Shown here: positions 57,474-64,000 of the stretch, in pieces
Layout: the number at the start of each line of letters is the position of its first letter
Numbering within the stretch: the stretch's first letter is position 1
Assembly (NCBI GenBank): GCA_044350805.1
Contig: JBILGU010000004.1
Span: 62,001-126,000, forward strand
Source of the DNA: UBA6136 sp044350805
GTDB lineage: Bacteria; Pseudomonadota; Gammaproteobacteria; Methylococcales; Methylococcaceae
Direction: 5' to 3'
DNA length: 64,000 nucleotides
Position numbers and translations under genes: made by a program
The notes under the pieces: model-generated
The model's database searches: none
Told to the model about the DNA's origin: nothing
Seen by the model: only the letters and a program-made list of their open reading frames with translations

Positions 57474-58719
57474 GGAACTTCTGTCTCATGGCCTCAGCAA
57501 GGCCATCTCGGGTTGCGCCTTCGCCAGGCTGGGCTGGGCCGATGTGTCTCAGTCGTTCCGCGATGATCGGATACAGGTTGGGTGCGAATTCCACGACCCG
57601 GCGGCTTTTCTTGCGCAGATAGCCACGATTCAGAAGGAACGCCACGGTAAACATCCGGTGCCACTCAGAGACCCGTCTGGCGCGTTCGAGTTCGGTTCGC
57701 TCCAGGCTGAATTCCAGCTCATTATTTTCATTGACCCGAAACTGGCTGAATTGGCGAAGCCCCTCGAAGGCCAGATTCTTTTCGTGCGGGCTCAAGGGTC
57801 CGGGTGCTGTGGTTTCCAGACGGTAAGAGAGGATCAGCGTGAAGAAATCGACCATGGCAGCGCAGGCAAACGCAAACCAGGAGATGTTCTTCCACATGTC
57901 AAAGCTTGGCGTCATCTGCCGGGAAAATTCCCGGAAGGGCGCAATCCGGGGCGCTGGCACGGGGCTTCGGCCATGGCTTGACGCAATCTGGTCGGCTTCG
58001 ACGACCAGTTTTTGGAAATTTTCGACCAGTCCAAGATACGCGGCATTGTCTTGGGTCGCGCTTGAAAACTTCAAAAGACTGGTTCGGGTGTCGATAACGG
58101 CATGGTCGAGCGGTTGCAGTTGGCTTTCCAGCGCCTTCAAGCGGCCCTGTTCGCTGCCAAGGATTTCATTGAAATAGCTCCAGGTCTTTCCCTTTCCGAC
58201 CTTCTGTCCCGCCATTCCGGGGGCGGCACTCAAGAAAGCCTGCTTGGTTTCCCGGGACGCTGTTTCAATTCGCTTTCGATGTTCAGAGGCAAGCCCTGAC
58301 TTGAGGGCGACCACCCCCTCAAGATACTGACCGATATCCTTTTCAAGCCGCGCGCCACGGTCCAGAAGGATCGATTCCCGCTCAGAAAATTCGTAGAACT
58401 TGAAGTACGAGAAAGTGATGGAGACCGTCAGTGCTACCACCAGGGACAGGAGAATACTGATGAATCGCCCGGGGTTGGCCCGGAAATGCATAGCCGCGAT
58501 TTCCAGTGAGCAGATCACCACGATCGACTGGACGGCGATGGTGACCGTCAGAGCGATCCAGGGGGTGATAAAATAACTGAGGCCGTAATAGGTCGTATAC
58601 CCCGAGGCCACACTGAGGCCGAGGACGATCGGGACCGAAAGGACCCGGAGGAGTCCGACGAAGGTGGTCTGGATCAGGTTGAGCCAGCCGCCAATGCGCC
58701 AAGGGGTTGATGAGCTCAT
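57466..58719 (-). CDS. Hypothetical multi-pass membrane protein
   Basis: Unrecognised, 417 residues from ATG 58719 (a TTG nine codons upstream is possible). Three clustered N-terminal helices (about 23-44, 50-72, 85-105) are followed by about 170 residues of helical, coil-prone sequence (SERESILLDRGARLEKDIGQ). A fourth helix (about 280-302, WFAFACAAMVDFFTLIL) precedes a charged C-terminal domain of about 110 residues. The layout suggests a scaffold or sensor in the inner membrane. It is first in a coupled unit with the coiled-coil gene and mepA, so a cell-wall role is plausible (inference). Confidence 0.7.
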   Translation of the reverse strand: MSSSTPWRIGGWLNLIQTTFVGLLRVLSVPIVLGLSVASGYTTYYGLSYFITPWIALTVTIAVQSIVVICSLEIAAMHFRANPGRFISILLSLVVALTVSITFSYFKFYEFSERESILLDRGARLEKDIGQYLEGVVALKSGLASEHRKRIETASRETKQAFLSAAPGMAGQKVGKGKTWSYFNEILGSEQGRLKALESQLQPLDHAVIDTRTSLLKFSSATQDNAAYLGLVENFQKLVVEADQIASSHGRSPVPAPRIAPFREFSRQMTPSFDMWKNISWFAFACAAMVDFFTLILSYRLETTAPGPLSPHEKNLAFEGLRQFSQFRVNENNELEFSLERTELERARRVSEWHRMFTVAFLLNRGYLRKKSRRVVEFAPNLYPIIAERLRHIGPAQPGEGATRDGLAEAMRQKFHV

Positions 58720-58874
58720 TGAGTCGGTTTTTCCGTGCGTTTTCAACCGTTATGCATCGACGAATCGAGTGGTTTTCCGATTGTCCGGGTGCGGTATGCT
58801 AACTGGGCTTGCGCTGACTGTGAAGCCGGCGCCGATCCAAGCTCCCGAAATCGATTGACCCTGGAAATGCCAAA

Positions 58875-58997
58875 TTGACGCTCTTCTGGATTTTCCTCAT
58901 CCTCGTGGTCATTCTCGTGGTCGGAAATGCCCTCATTTTGCTGCGGACGGCTCGTCCCTCAGGTTCGAAGCCCCCTGAGAAAGATCACGAGCGCTGA
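58875..58997 (+). CDS. 40-residue single-pass membrane protein (DUF2897-like)
   Basis: A short reading frame starting with TTG 58875. It encodes one hydrophobic helix (FWIFLILVVILVVGNALILL) and a basic/polar tail (RTARPSGSKPPEKDHER). The pattern of a single helix ending in GN-x-L followed by a basic tail resembles the DUF2897 microproteins of gammaproteobacteria. A GGAAA lies about nine bases upstream. It is divergent from the 57466 gene and four bases from convergent yjbQ. Function unknown; existence is likely but not certain. Confidence 0.5.
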   Translation: MTLFWIFLILVVILVVGNALILLRTARPSGSKPPEKDHER

Positions 58998-59001
58998 AGG
59001 C

Positions 59002-59421
59002 TTATTCCCCGATCAGCTTGACCAGAACTCTTTTTCGGCGACGTCCGTCGAATTCGCCATAGAAAATCTGCTCCCAAGGCCCAAAGTCGAGTCGGCCCTG
59101 GGTGATGGCCACGACGACTTCACGGCCCATCACTTGCCTTTTGAGGTGGGCGTCGCCGTTGTCCTCGCCGGTTTGATTGTGCCGGTACCGACTGAGCGGT
59201 GCGTGGGGGGCAAGTTCCTCAAGCCAGCCCCGGAAATCCTGATGCAGTCCCCGTTCGTCATCATTGATGAAGACGGATGCGGTGATGTGCATGGCGTTGA
59301 CGAGGCAGAGTCCTTCACGGATGCCGCTCTCCATCAGGCAGCTCTCGACGTCATCGGTGATATTGATGAATCCCACGCGTTCGGGGGTCTCAAACCAGAG
59401 TTCCTTGCGGTAGCTTTTCAT
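59002..59421 (-). CDS. yjbQ: YjbQ-family protein (UPF0047)
   Basis: A conserved small enzyme-like protein whose E. coli homologue can provide weak thiamine-phosphate synthase activity. Signatures are GLCLVNAMHITASVFINDDE, HNQTGEDNGDAHLKRQVMG and DFGPWEQIFYGEFDG. At 139 residues it is full length. Physiological role is unsettled. It stands alone on the minus strand between the microprotein and the his operon promoter. Confidence 0.92.
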   Translation of the reverse strand: MKSYRKELWFETPERVGFINITDDVESCLMESGIREGLCLVNAMHITASVFINDDERGLHQDFRGWLEELAPHAPLSRYRHNQTGEDNGDAHLKRQVMGREVVVAITQGRLDFGPWEQIFYGEFDGRRRKRVLVKLIGE

Positions 59422-59507
59422 CGTTTTTTAGCTTGAGAAAGAAAACGTTGATTTTATCACTGGGGGTTTGGGCCAGATGCTTCGGAGAAACTCTGCTCAG
59501 GAAACCG

Positions 59508-59534
59508 TTGTGCCGCCTCGAGATGCGGTATCAT
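59508..59534 (+). promoter_or_regulatory. Possible promoter of the his operon
   Basis: TTGTGC (59508-59513) and TATCAT (59529-59534) lie 26 bases before the hisB ATG, but their 15-base spacing is short. I see no histidine-rich leader peptide or attenuator in the 139-base gap. Confidence 0.3.
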
Positions 59535-59560
59535 GGGCTCGAATTACTGGCTGAATCATC

Positions 59561-60154
59561 ATGTCACCCCGTACCGCAGAAATCGTCCGCAATACCTCAG
59601 AAACCCAGATTCGGGTCTCCATCAACCTTGATGGCACCGGCCGCTCGGCGCTTGAAACGGGTGTTCCCTTTCTTGACCACATGCTGGATCAGATCGCCCG
59701 GCATGGCCTCATTGATCTTGAGATCGAGGCCAAGGGCGACGTGCACATTGATGACCATCACACCGTCGAAGATGTCGGAATCACGCTGGGCATGGCCTTT
59801 GAACGGGCCGTCGGTGACAAACGTGGAATTACCCGCTATGGCCACAGTTACGTTCCCTTGGATGAGGCGCTCAGCCGCGTGGTGGTGGACTTTTCCGGGC
59901 GTTCAGGCTTGTTCTGCGAGGTAGTATGGCCTCGGGCACAGGTGGGGGGATTTGATGTCGATCTCTTTGGGGAGTTTTTCCGGGGTTTTGCCAACCACGC
60001 AAAAGTCACGCTCCATATTGATAACCTCAAAGGCCAGAACACCCATCATGTGGCAGAAACCATCTTCAAGGCTCTGGGACGCGCCCTGCGCATGGCGGTG
60101 ACGCCAGATCCCCGGATGCAGGGTGCCATTCCGTCCACCAAAGGTTCGCTTTAA
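59561..60154 (+). CDS. hisB: Imidazoleglycerol-phosphate dehydratase HisB
   Basis: HisB removes water from imidazoleglycerol phosphate in histidine synthesis. Manganese-binding signatures are FLDHMLDQIARHG, DDHHTVEDVGI, YGHSYVPLDEA and the late NLKGQNTHHVAE. At 197 residues it is the monofunctional dehydratase, without the phosphatase domain found in E. coli. It opens the hisBHAFIE run; hisG, hisD and hisC are not in the window. Confidence 0.97.
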   Translation: MSPRTAEIVRNTSETQIRVSINLDGTGRSALETGVPFLDHMLDQIARHGLIDLEIEAKGDVHIDDHHTVEDVGITLGMAFERAVGDKRGITRYGHSYVPLDEALSRVVVDFSGRSGLFCEVVWPRAQVGGFDVDLFGEFFRGFANHAKVTLHIDNLKGQNTHHVAETIFKALGRALRMAVTPDPRMQGAIPSTKGSL

Positions 60155-60184
60155 AGTCGAACGACTCTCTTTTTCTCAAGTGCC

Positions 60185-60829
60185 ATGAGCTCCGTCGCCG
60201 TCATTGACTACGGAATGGGAAACCTCCATTCCATTGCGAAGGCCCTGCAGCATGCGGATCCTTCGGTCGAAGTGAAGGTCACGCAGGATGCGGCCACGAT
60301 TTTGGCTGCTGACCGGGTGGTGTTCCCAGGCGTTGGCGCCATGCGGGACTGCATGGCGGCACTTAAATCCAAAGATCTGGTCCGGGTGATTGAGGCGGCA
60401 GCCGCCTCAAGGCCGCTCCTGGGGATCTGTCTTGGCATGCAGGCCCTCCTCTCCCGAAGCGAAGAGAATGGCGGAACCGATGCGATCGGACTGATTCCAG
60501 GGCAGGTCGTTCGGTTTGCTCCTGGCTTGGCCGATGCGCAAGGTGAAACACTGAAGATTCCGCATATGGGCTGGAATCGCGTGAGCCCGGCGCGCCCTCA
60601 TGCCTTGTTTGAAGGCATCCCGGATGGGAGTTGGTTTTACTTCGTGCACAGTTTCTATGCCCGGCCCGATTCCCTGGCGGATGTGGGTGCAACCACGGAT
60701 TACCCGAATCCCTTTGCATCCGCCATCATTCACGGTCGGGTGGCGGCGGTTCAGTTTCACCCTGAAAAAAGTCAGGGAGCGGGCCTGCGTCTGCTTCAAA
60801 ACTTTCTGTCCTGGGCTCCTGAGTCCTAG
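60185..60829 (+). CDS. hisH: Imidazole glycerol phosphate synthase, glutaminase subunit HisH
   Basis: HisH hydrolyses glutamine and channels ammonia to HisF. The class I amidotransferase triad is visible: Cys in LLGICLGMQALL and His-Glu in QFHPEKSQ. The VIDYGMGNLHSI start and FPGVGAMRDCM loop are HisH-specific. At 214 residues it is full length. It follows hisB by 30 bases and precedes hisA by 41. Confidence 0.96.
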   Translation: MSSVAVIDYGMGNLHSIAKALQHADPSVEVKVTQDAATILAADRVVFPGVGAMRDCMAALKSKDLVRVIEAAAASRPLLGICLGMQALLSRSEENGGTDAIGLIPGQVVRFAPGLADAQGETLKIPHMGWNRVSPARPHALFEGIPDGSWFYFVHSFYARPDSLADVGATTDYPNPFASAIIHGRVAAVQFHPEKSQGAGLRLLQNFLSWAPES

Positions 60830-60870
60830 GCGATGATGTCCATCCCTTATCTGTAGTTGAGGAAAATCCT

Positions 60871-61602
60871 ATGCTTCTGATACCTGCTATCGACCTCAAA
60901 GATGGCAAGTGTGTCCGTCTTCGTCAGGGCCGAATGGAAGACGATACCGTTTTCTCTGAAGACCCCGTGGCAGTCGCCGGGCAGTGGGTCAAAGAAGGGA
61001 CGAAACGTCTGCACTTGGTGGATCTGGATGGCGCCTTTGCGGGCAAGCCCCGCAACGGTGAAGTCATTCGTTCGATTCGTCAGGCCTACCCGGACGTGCA
61101 GATTCAGGTCGGCGGGGGTATTCGTGATGAAGACACCATTCAGGCCTATTTGGATGCTGGGGTCGATTACGTGATCATCGGGACCAAAGCCGTAAGCGCA
61201 CCTCACTTTGTGCGTGAGGTGGCTGCCGAGTTTCCGAATCACATCATCGTGGGTCTCGATGCAAAAGACGGCAAGGTGGCCATTGATGGCTGGTCCAAGC
61301 TTTCCAATCATGACGTCATTGACCTCGCGCAAAAGTTTGAAGACGATGGCGTTGAAGCCATCATCTACACCGACATCAGTCGCGATGGCATGCTTCAGGG
61401 CGTCAATGTCGAGGCGACGGCGCGTCTGGCGCGGGCGATCCGGATTCCGGTGATCGCCTCGGGTGGAATTCACACCATTGATGATATTCATGCGCTGGGC
61501 GCTGTGGTGGGCGATGGGGTTTCGGGTGCCATTACCGGTCGTGCCATCTATGAGGGGACCCTTAACTTTGCCGAAGCCCGCGTGATTGCCGAGCAATACT
61601 GA
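60871..61602 (+). CDS. hisA: Phosphoribosylformimino-5-aminoimidazole carboxamide ribotide isomerase HisA
   Basis: HisA performs the Amadori rearrangement of ProFAR. It is a TIM barrel with the catalytic Asp in IPAIDLKDGKCVRL and the second in YTDISRDGMLQG. Phosphate-binding GGGIRDED and ASGGIHTIDD loops are present. GAGGAAAA upstream of the ATG supports the start. At 243 residues it is normal. It precedes hisF by one base. Confidence 0.97.
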   Translation: MLLIPAIDLKDGKCVRLRQGRMEDDTVFSEDPVAVAGQWVKEGTKRLHLVDLDGAFAGKPRNGEVIRSIRQAYPDVQIQVGGGIRDEDTIQAYLDAGVDYVIIGTKAVSAPHFVREVAAEFPNHIIVGLDAKDGKVAIDGWSKLSNHDVIDLAQKFEDDGVEAIIYTDISRDGMLQGVNVEATARLARAIRIPVIASGGIHTIDDIHALGAVVGDGVSGAITGRAIYEGTLNFAEARVIAEQY

Positions 61603-61603
61603 C

Positions 61604-62368
61604 ATGCTGGCCAAGCGCATCATTCCCTGTCTTGACGTGGATAACGGGCGCGTCGTCAAAGGCGTTAAATTTCTTGAAATCAAGGATGCCGGTGATCCTG
61701 TGGAGATTGCCCGACGCTATGATCTTGAGGGTGCGGATGAACTCACCTTTCTGGATATCACGGCAAGCTCAGATGATCGCGAAACGATGGTTCATGTGGT
61801 CGAGCAGGTGGCGGGAGAAATCTTTATTCCACTGACCGTGGGTGGAGGAATACGAACGCTTGAGGATATCCGCCGTATGCTGAATGCAGGGGCCGACAAG
61901 GTCAGCATCAACAGTGCCGCGGTCCATCGTCCCGAGTTTGTCCGGGAAGCCGCTGAACGGTTCGGCTCTCAATGCATCGTTGTGGCCATTGATGCCAAGC
62001 GGGTTGCCAGCGATCCCGACCGCTGGGAGATCTTCACCCACGGAGGCCGAAAACCGACCGGCATTGATGCCGTCGAATGGGCGCGCAAGATGGTCGAGTT
62101 TGGTGCCGGGGAGATTCTTTTGACCAGCATGGATCGCGATGGCACCAAAGTTGGGTTTGATTTGGCCTTGACGCGCGCAGTCAGTGAGGCGGTCCACGTT
62201 CCCGTGATCGCATCCGGTGGCGTGGGTAACCTGGATCATTTGGCCGATGGGATTATCCAGGGCAAGGCCGATGCCGTTTTGGCTGCCAGCATCTTTCATT
62301 TTGCCGAATATTCGGTCCGCGAGGCGAAGGACCACCTCAGATCGCGAGGGATCGAGGTGCGCTTGTGA
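61604..62368 (+). CDS. hisF: Imidazole glycerol phosphate synthase, cyclase subunit HisF
   Basis: HisF uses ammonia from HisH to form imidazoleglycerol phosphate and AICAR. It starts AKRIIPCLDVDNGRVVKG with the catalytic Asp11, and carries GGGIRTLEDIR, TSMDRDGTKVGFD and ASGGVGNLDH. ATG 61604 gives 254 residues; six further codons upstream are open but unlikely. Its stop overlaps hisI as GTGA. Confidence 0.97.
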   Translation: MLAKRIIPCLDVDNGRVVKGVKFLEIKDAGDPVEIARRYDLEGADELTFLDITASSDDRETMVHVVEQVAGEIFIPLTVGGGIRTLEDIRRMLNAGADKVSINSAAVHRPEFVREAAERFGSQCIVVAIDAKRVASDPDRWEIFTHGGRKPTGIDAVEWARKMVEFGAGEILLTSMDRDGTKVGFDLALTRAVSEAVHVPVIASGGVGNLDHLADGIIQGKADAVLAASIFHFAEYSVREAKDHLRSRGIEVRL

Positions 62369-62754
62369 GCCACTGGCTAGAGGAGGTCCGCTGGAATGGA
62401 GACGGATTAATTCCGGCGATCGCACAGGAGACCGGAACCGGTGTCATCCTCATGGTGGCCTGGATGAACGAAGAAGCGCTCCGCCTGACGGTTGAGGAAG
62501 GGCAGGCTGTTTACTGGTCGAGATCCCGGAAAAAACTCTGGCGCAAAGGCGAAGAGTCGGGGCATCGCCAGCGGGTGATCGAGATTCGGCTCGACTGTGA
62601 TGAAGATGTGATTCTTCTGGAAGTCGAACAGGTGGGTGGAATGGCCTGCCACACCGGCCGTCATCACTGCTTCTTCAGGACGCTCCGCAACGGCCGTTGG
62701 GAAGTGACTGATCCTGTCATCAAGGATCCGCAATCGATTTATGGAGCCAGCTGA
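62365..62754 (+). CDS. hisI: Phosphoribosyl-AMP cyclohydrolase HisI
   Basis: HisI opens the adenine ring of phosphoribosyl-AMP. Motifs are VLMVAWMNEEAL-type (ILMVAWMNEEALRLT), YWSRSRKKLWRKGEESGH, and the zinc/magnesium residues in RLDCDEDVILL and CHTGRHHCFF. At 129 residues it is the single-function form, separate from HisE, unlike the HisIE fusion of enterobacteria. GTG start overlaps hisF; the stop overlaps hisE as TGATG. Confidence 0.96.
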   Translation: MSHWLEEVRWNGDGLIPAIAQETGTGVILMVAWMNEEALRLTVEEGQAVYWSRSRKKLWRKGEESGHRQRVIEIRLDCDEDVILLEVEQVGGMACHTGRHHCFFRTLRNGRWEVTDPVIKDPQSIYGAS

Positions 62755-63071
62755 TGGATGTCCTGACCGAACTGGGTAAGGTTCTCGAGGCCCGCAAGGC
62801 AGAAAGTCCGGATGCGTCCTACGTGGCAAAGCTCTATGCCAAGGGCCTCGATGCCATTCTCAAGAAAATTGGGGAAGAGGCCACGGAAACCGTCATGGCC
62901 GCCAAGGATGGGGATCCGGACAAAATCATCTATGAGGTCGCGGATCTGTGGTTCCACAGCATGGTGCTGCTGGCTCACCAAGGGCTCTCCAGTGAGCAAG
63001 TGCTCGCCGAGCTCGAGCGCCGATTCGGACTTTCCGGGATCGCCGAAAAAGCCGCGCGCGGAGACCATTGA
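62754..63071 (+). CDS. hisE: Phosphoribosyl-ATP pyrophosphatase HisE
   Basis: HisE hydrolyses phosphoribosyl-ATP to phosphoribosyl-AMP. It belongs to the all-alpha MazG-like fold, with KIGEEATETVMAAKDGD and EVADLWFHSMVLL holding the metal-binding acids. At 105 residues it is full length. Start and stop overlap hisI and the next gene (TGATG both times), so all three are coupled. Confidence 0.95.
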   Translation: MDVLTELGKVLEARKAESPDASYVAKLYAKGLDAILKKIGEEATETVMAAKDGDPDKIIYEVADLWFHSMVLLAHQGLSSEQVLAELERRFGLSGIAEKAARGDH

Positions 63072-63604
63072 TGGCGCTTCGGGCCTTTAATGGGGTTTTG
63101 CCCCGGACGGAAGAGGGCGTCTTCGTAGACCCGAGTGCCGTGGTGATCGGTGATGTCTGCTTGGCTTCGAATGTCTCGATCTGGCCTGGCGTTGTCATTC
63201 GGGGGGATGTCAATTCGATCACCATCGGTGAAGAAACCAACATTCAGGACGGAGCGGTACTTCACGTCACCCATCGCAGCGCATCAAATCCCGAAGGTTA
63301 CCCGCTCAAGGTCGGCAAAGGGGTCACGGTGGGCCACAAGGCGGTGCTCCATGGATGCACGATCGGAGATCTCTGCCTGATTGGCATTGGCGCGATCGTT
63401 ATGGACGGCGCGATCATTGAAGATCAGGTCATGGTGGGTGCCGGCGCTTTGGTTCCCCCCGGAAAGCGGCTGGAGAGTGGCTACCTCTATGTCGGAAGTC
63501 CTGCGCGACCTTCCCGCCCGCTCAAAGACGAGGAGATCGCCTATCTCAGCTACTCCAAGGACGGCTACGTTCGTCTCAAAAATCAGCATCAGGCATCGTT
63601 CTAG
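63071..63604 (+). CDS. yrdA: Gamma-carbonic-anhydrase-like hexapeptide protein (YrdA)
   Basis: A left-handed beta-helix protein of the YrdA/gamma-carbonic-anhydrase family. Hexapeptide repeats include VIRGDVNSITIGEETNIQDGA and VGHKAVLHGCTIGD, and the metal His positions are in HVTHR and GHKAVLHG. Activity of YrdA-type proteins as carbonic anhydrases is not well established. ATG 63071 overlaps the hisE stop and gives 177 residues. It ends in CTAG shared with convergent aroE. Confidence 0.9.
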   Translation: MALRAFNGVLPRTEEGVFVDPSAVVIGDVCLASNVSIWPGVVIRGDVNSITIGEETNIQDGAVLHVTHRSASNPEGYPLKVGKGVTVGHKAVLHGCTIGDLCLIGIGAIVMDGAIIEDQVMVGAGALVPPGKRLESGYLYVGSPARPSRPLKDEEIAYLSYSKDGYVRLKNQHQASF

Positions 63605-64000
63605 CGAATTCGGGCCCCCTGGGCCAAGTCTTCGATCACCGGAACGGTTTCGGGAAAAATACCTCGCCAGATCAGAAAGGCCTCTGCGGCTTGTTCCACT
63701 AGCATGCCGATGCCATCGGCGCTGATGATTGCGTGCTGTTCCCGCCCCCAAAGGACAAAGGGGGTCGGCTCCTTTCCATATGCAAGGTCATAGCAGCTGC
63801 CCCCTTCGGCAAGCAGGCCCCCAGGCAAAGGAGGCAGCGCGCCACTCAGGCTGGCGGAGGTCCCATTCAGAATCAGATCGAACGAGCTTCCCGCCAGCTC
63901 ATCAAACCCTACCGCGCGAAGATCCCCCAAGGCGCTGAAATCGTCCGCGATCTTTTCAGCCCGCTCAACTGTTCGATTGGCAATGCAGAGGCTGTCTGGG
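63601..64000 (-). CDS. aroE: Shikimate dehydrogenase AroE, C-terminal part
   Basis: The last 132 codons of a gene running off the right edge, so the start is outside. AroE reduces 3-dehydroshikimate with NADPH. The visible part begins with the Rossmann-domain phrase CIANRTVERAEKIA, which binds the NADPH phosphate. LILNGTSASLSG, CYDLAYGKEPTPF and the DGIGMLVEQAAEAFLIWRG helix follow, all standard AroE order. The stop overlaps yrdA by four bases. Confidence 0.93.
   Translation of the reverse strand, partial: PDSLCIANRTVERAEKIADDFSALGDLRAVGFDELAGSSFDLILNGTSASLSGALPPLPGGLLAEGGSCYDLAYGKEPTPFVLWGREQHAIISADGIGMLVEQAAEAFLIWRGIFPETVPVIEDLAQGARIR

Noticed and set aside
1..64000. CRISPR array, prophage or insertion sequence
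   Set aside because: No regularly spaced repeats, transposase, integrase or phage structural genes were seen; nearly every base is accounted for by core genes.

Overview
This is a gene-dense bacterial chromosome segment (about 70 protein genes, moderately high GC, no gene-free stretch over 300 bases). It looks like a free-living gammaproteobacterium or close relative. The evidence is gene order: lptD-surA-pdxA-rsmA, leuS-lptE-holA-proA-nadD, hemC-hemD/X-hemY, divergent engB and cytochrome c4-dsbA, miaB-phoH-ybeY-corC, and hisBHAFIE, together with an Lpp/OprI-type lipoprotein, RlmM and an LPS/BAM outer-membrane machinery. I cannot name the genus. I saw no tRNA, rRNA, insertion sequence, prophage or CRISPR array.

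Layout. 1-3551: end of lptD, then surA, pdxA, rsmA. 3568-11453: pgm, an alanine-zipper lipoprotein, purD, an MlaC-like protein, argE, ilvD, ygiM. 11685-16409: nucleotide-sugar epimerase, mobB, moeA, rlmM, phoU. 16435-25013: bamA facing a leuS-lptE-holA-proA-nadD operon. 25166-31120: hemC, a hemD-hemX fusion, hemY and an orphan Wzt-like ATPase. 31122-33177: dsbA and cytochrome c4 facing engB. 33178-38583: a long GH94 phosphorylase with a structured upstream region, hemH, and an unknown gene. 38575-50445: a two-armed chemosensory locus. 50447-58997: transaldolase-like and unknown genes, miaB-phoH-ybeY-corC, mepA with two unknown envelope genes, and a 40-codon membrane protein. 59002-64000: yjbQ, hisBHAFIE, a gamma-carbonic-anhydrase-like gene and the start-less end of aroE.

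The standout is 38575-50445. The rightward arm follows the Wsp order (CheW, CheR, cysteine-tagged CheW, CheA with receiver, CheB). Where WspR (receiver-GGDEF) would sit, there is a WspR-like receiver fused to a PP2C/SpoIIE phosphatase. The arm begins with an RsbW/SpoIIAB-like kinase. The divergent leftward arm holds a beta-carbonic anhydrase, a STAS anti-sigma-factor antagonist, a membrane-anchored UrtA-like binding protein and a WspA-like receptor. Read together, the genes predict a surface or ligand-sensing array whose output is a partner switch rather than cyclic-di-GMP. The CheB receiver has lost its phosphorylation residues.

Other points. Many genes are translationally coupled through ATGA, GTGA, TTGA or TGATG overlaps. 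Three convergent pairs share a CTAG tetranucleotide that ends both genes. Only two convergent junctions carry an obvious hairpin terminator.
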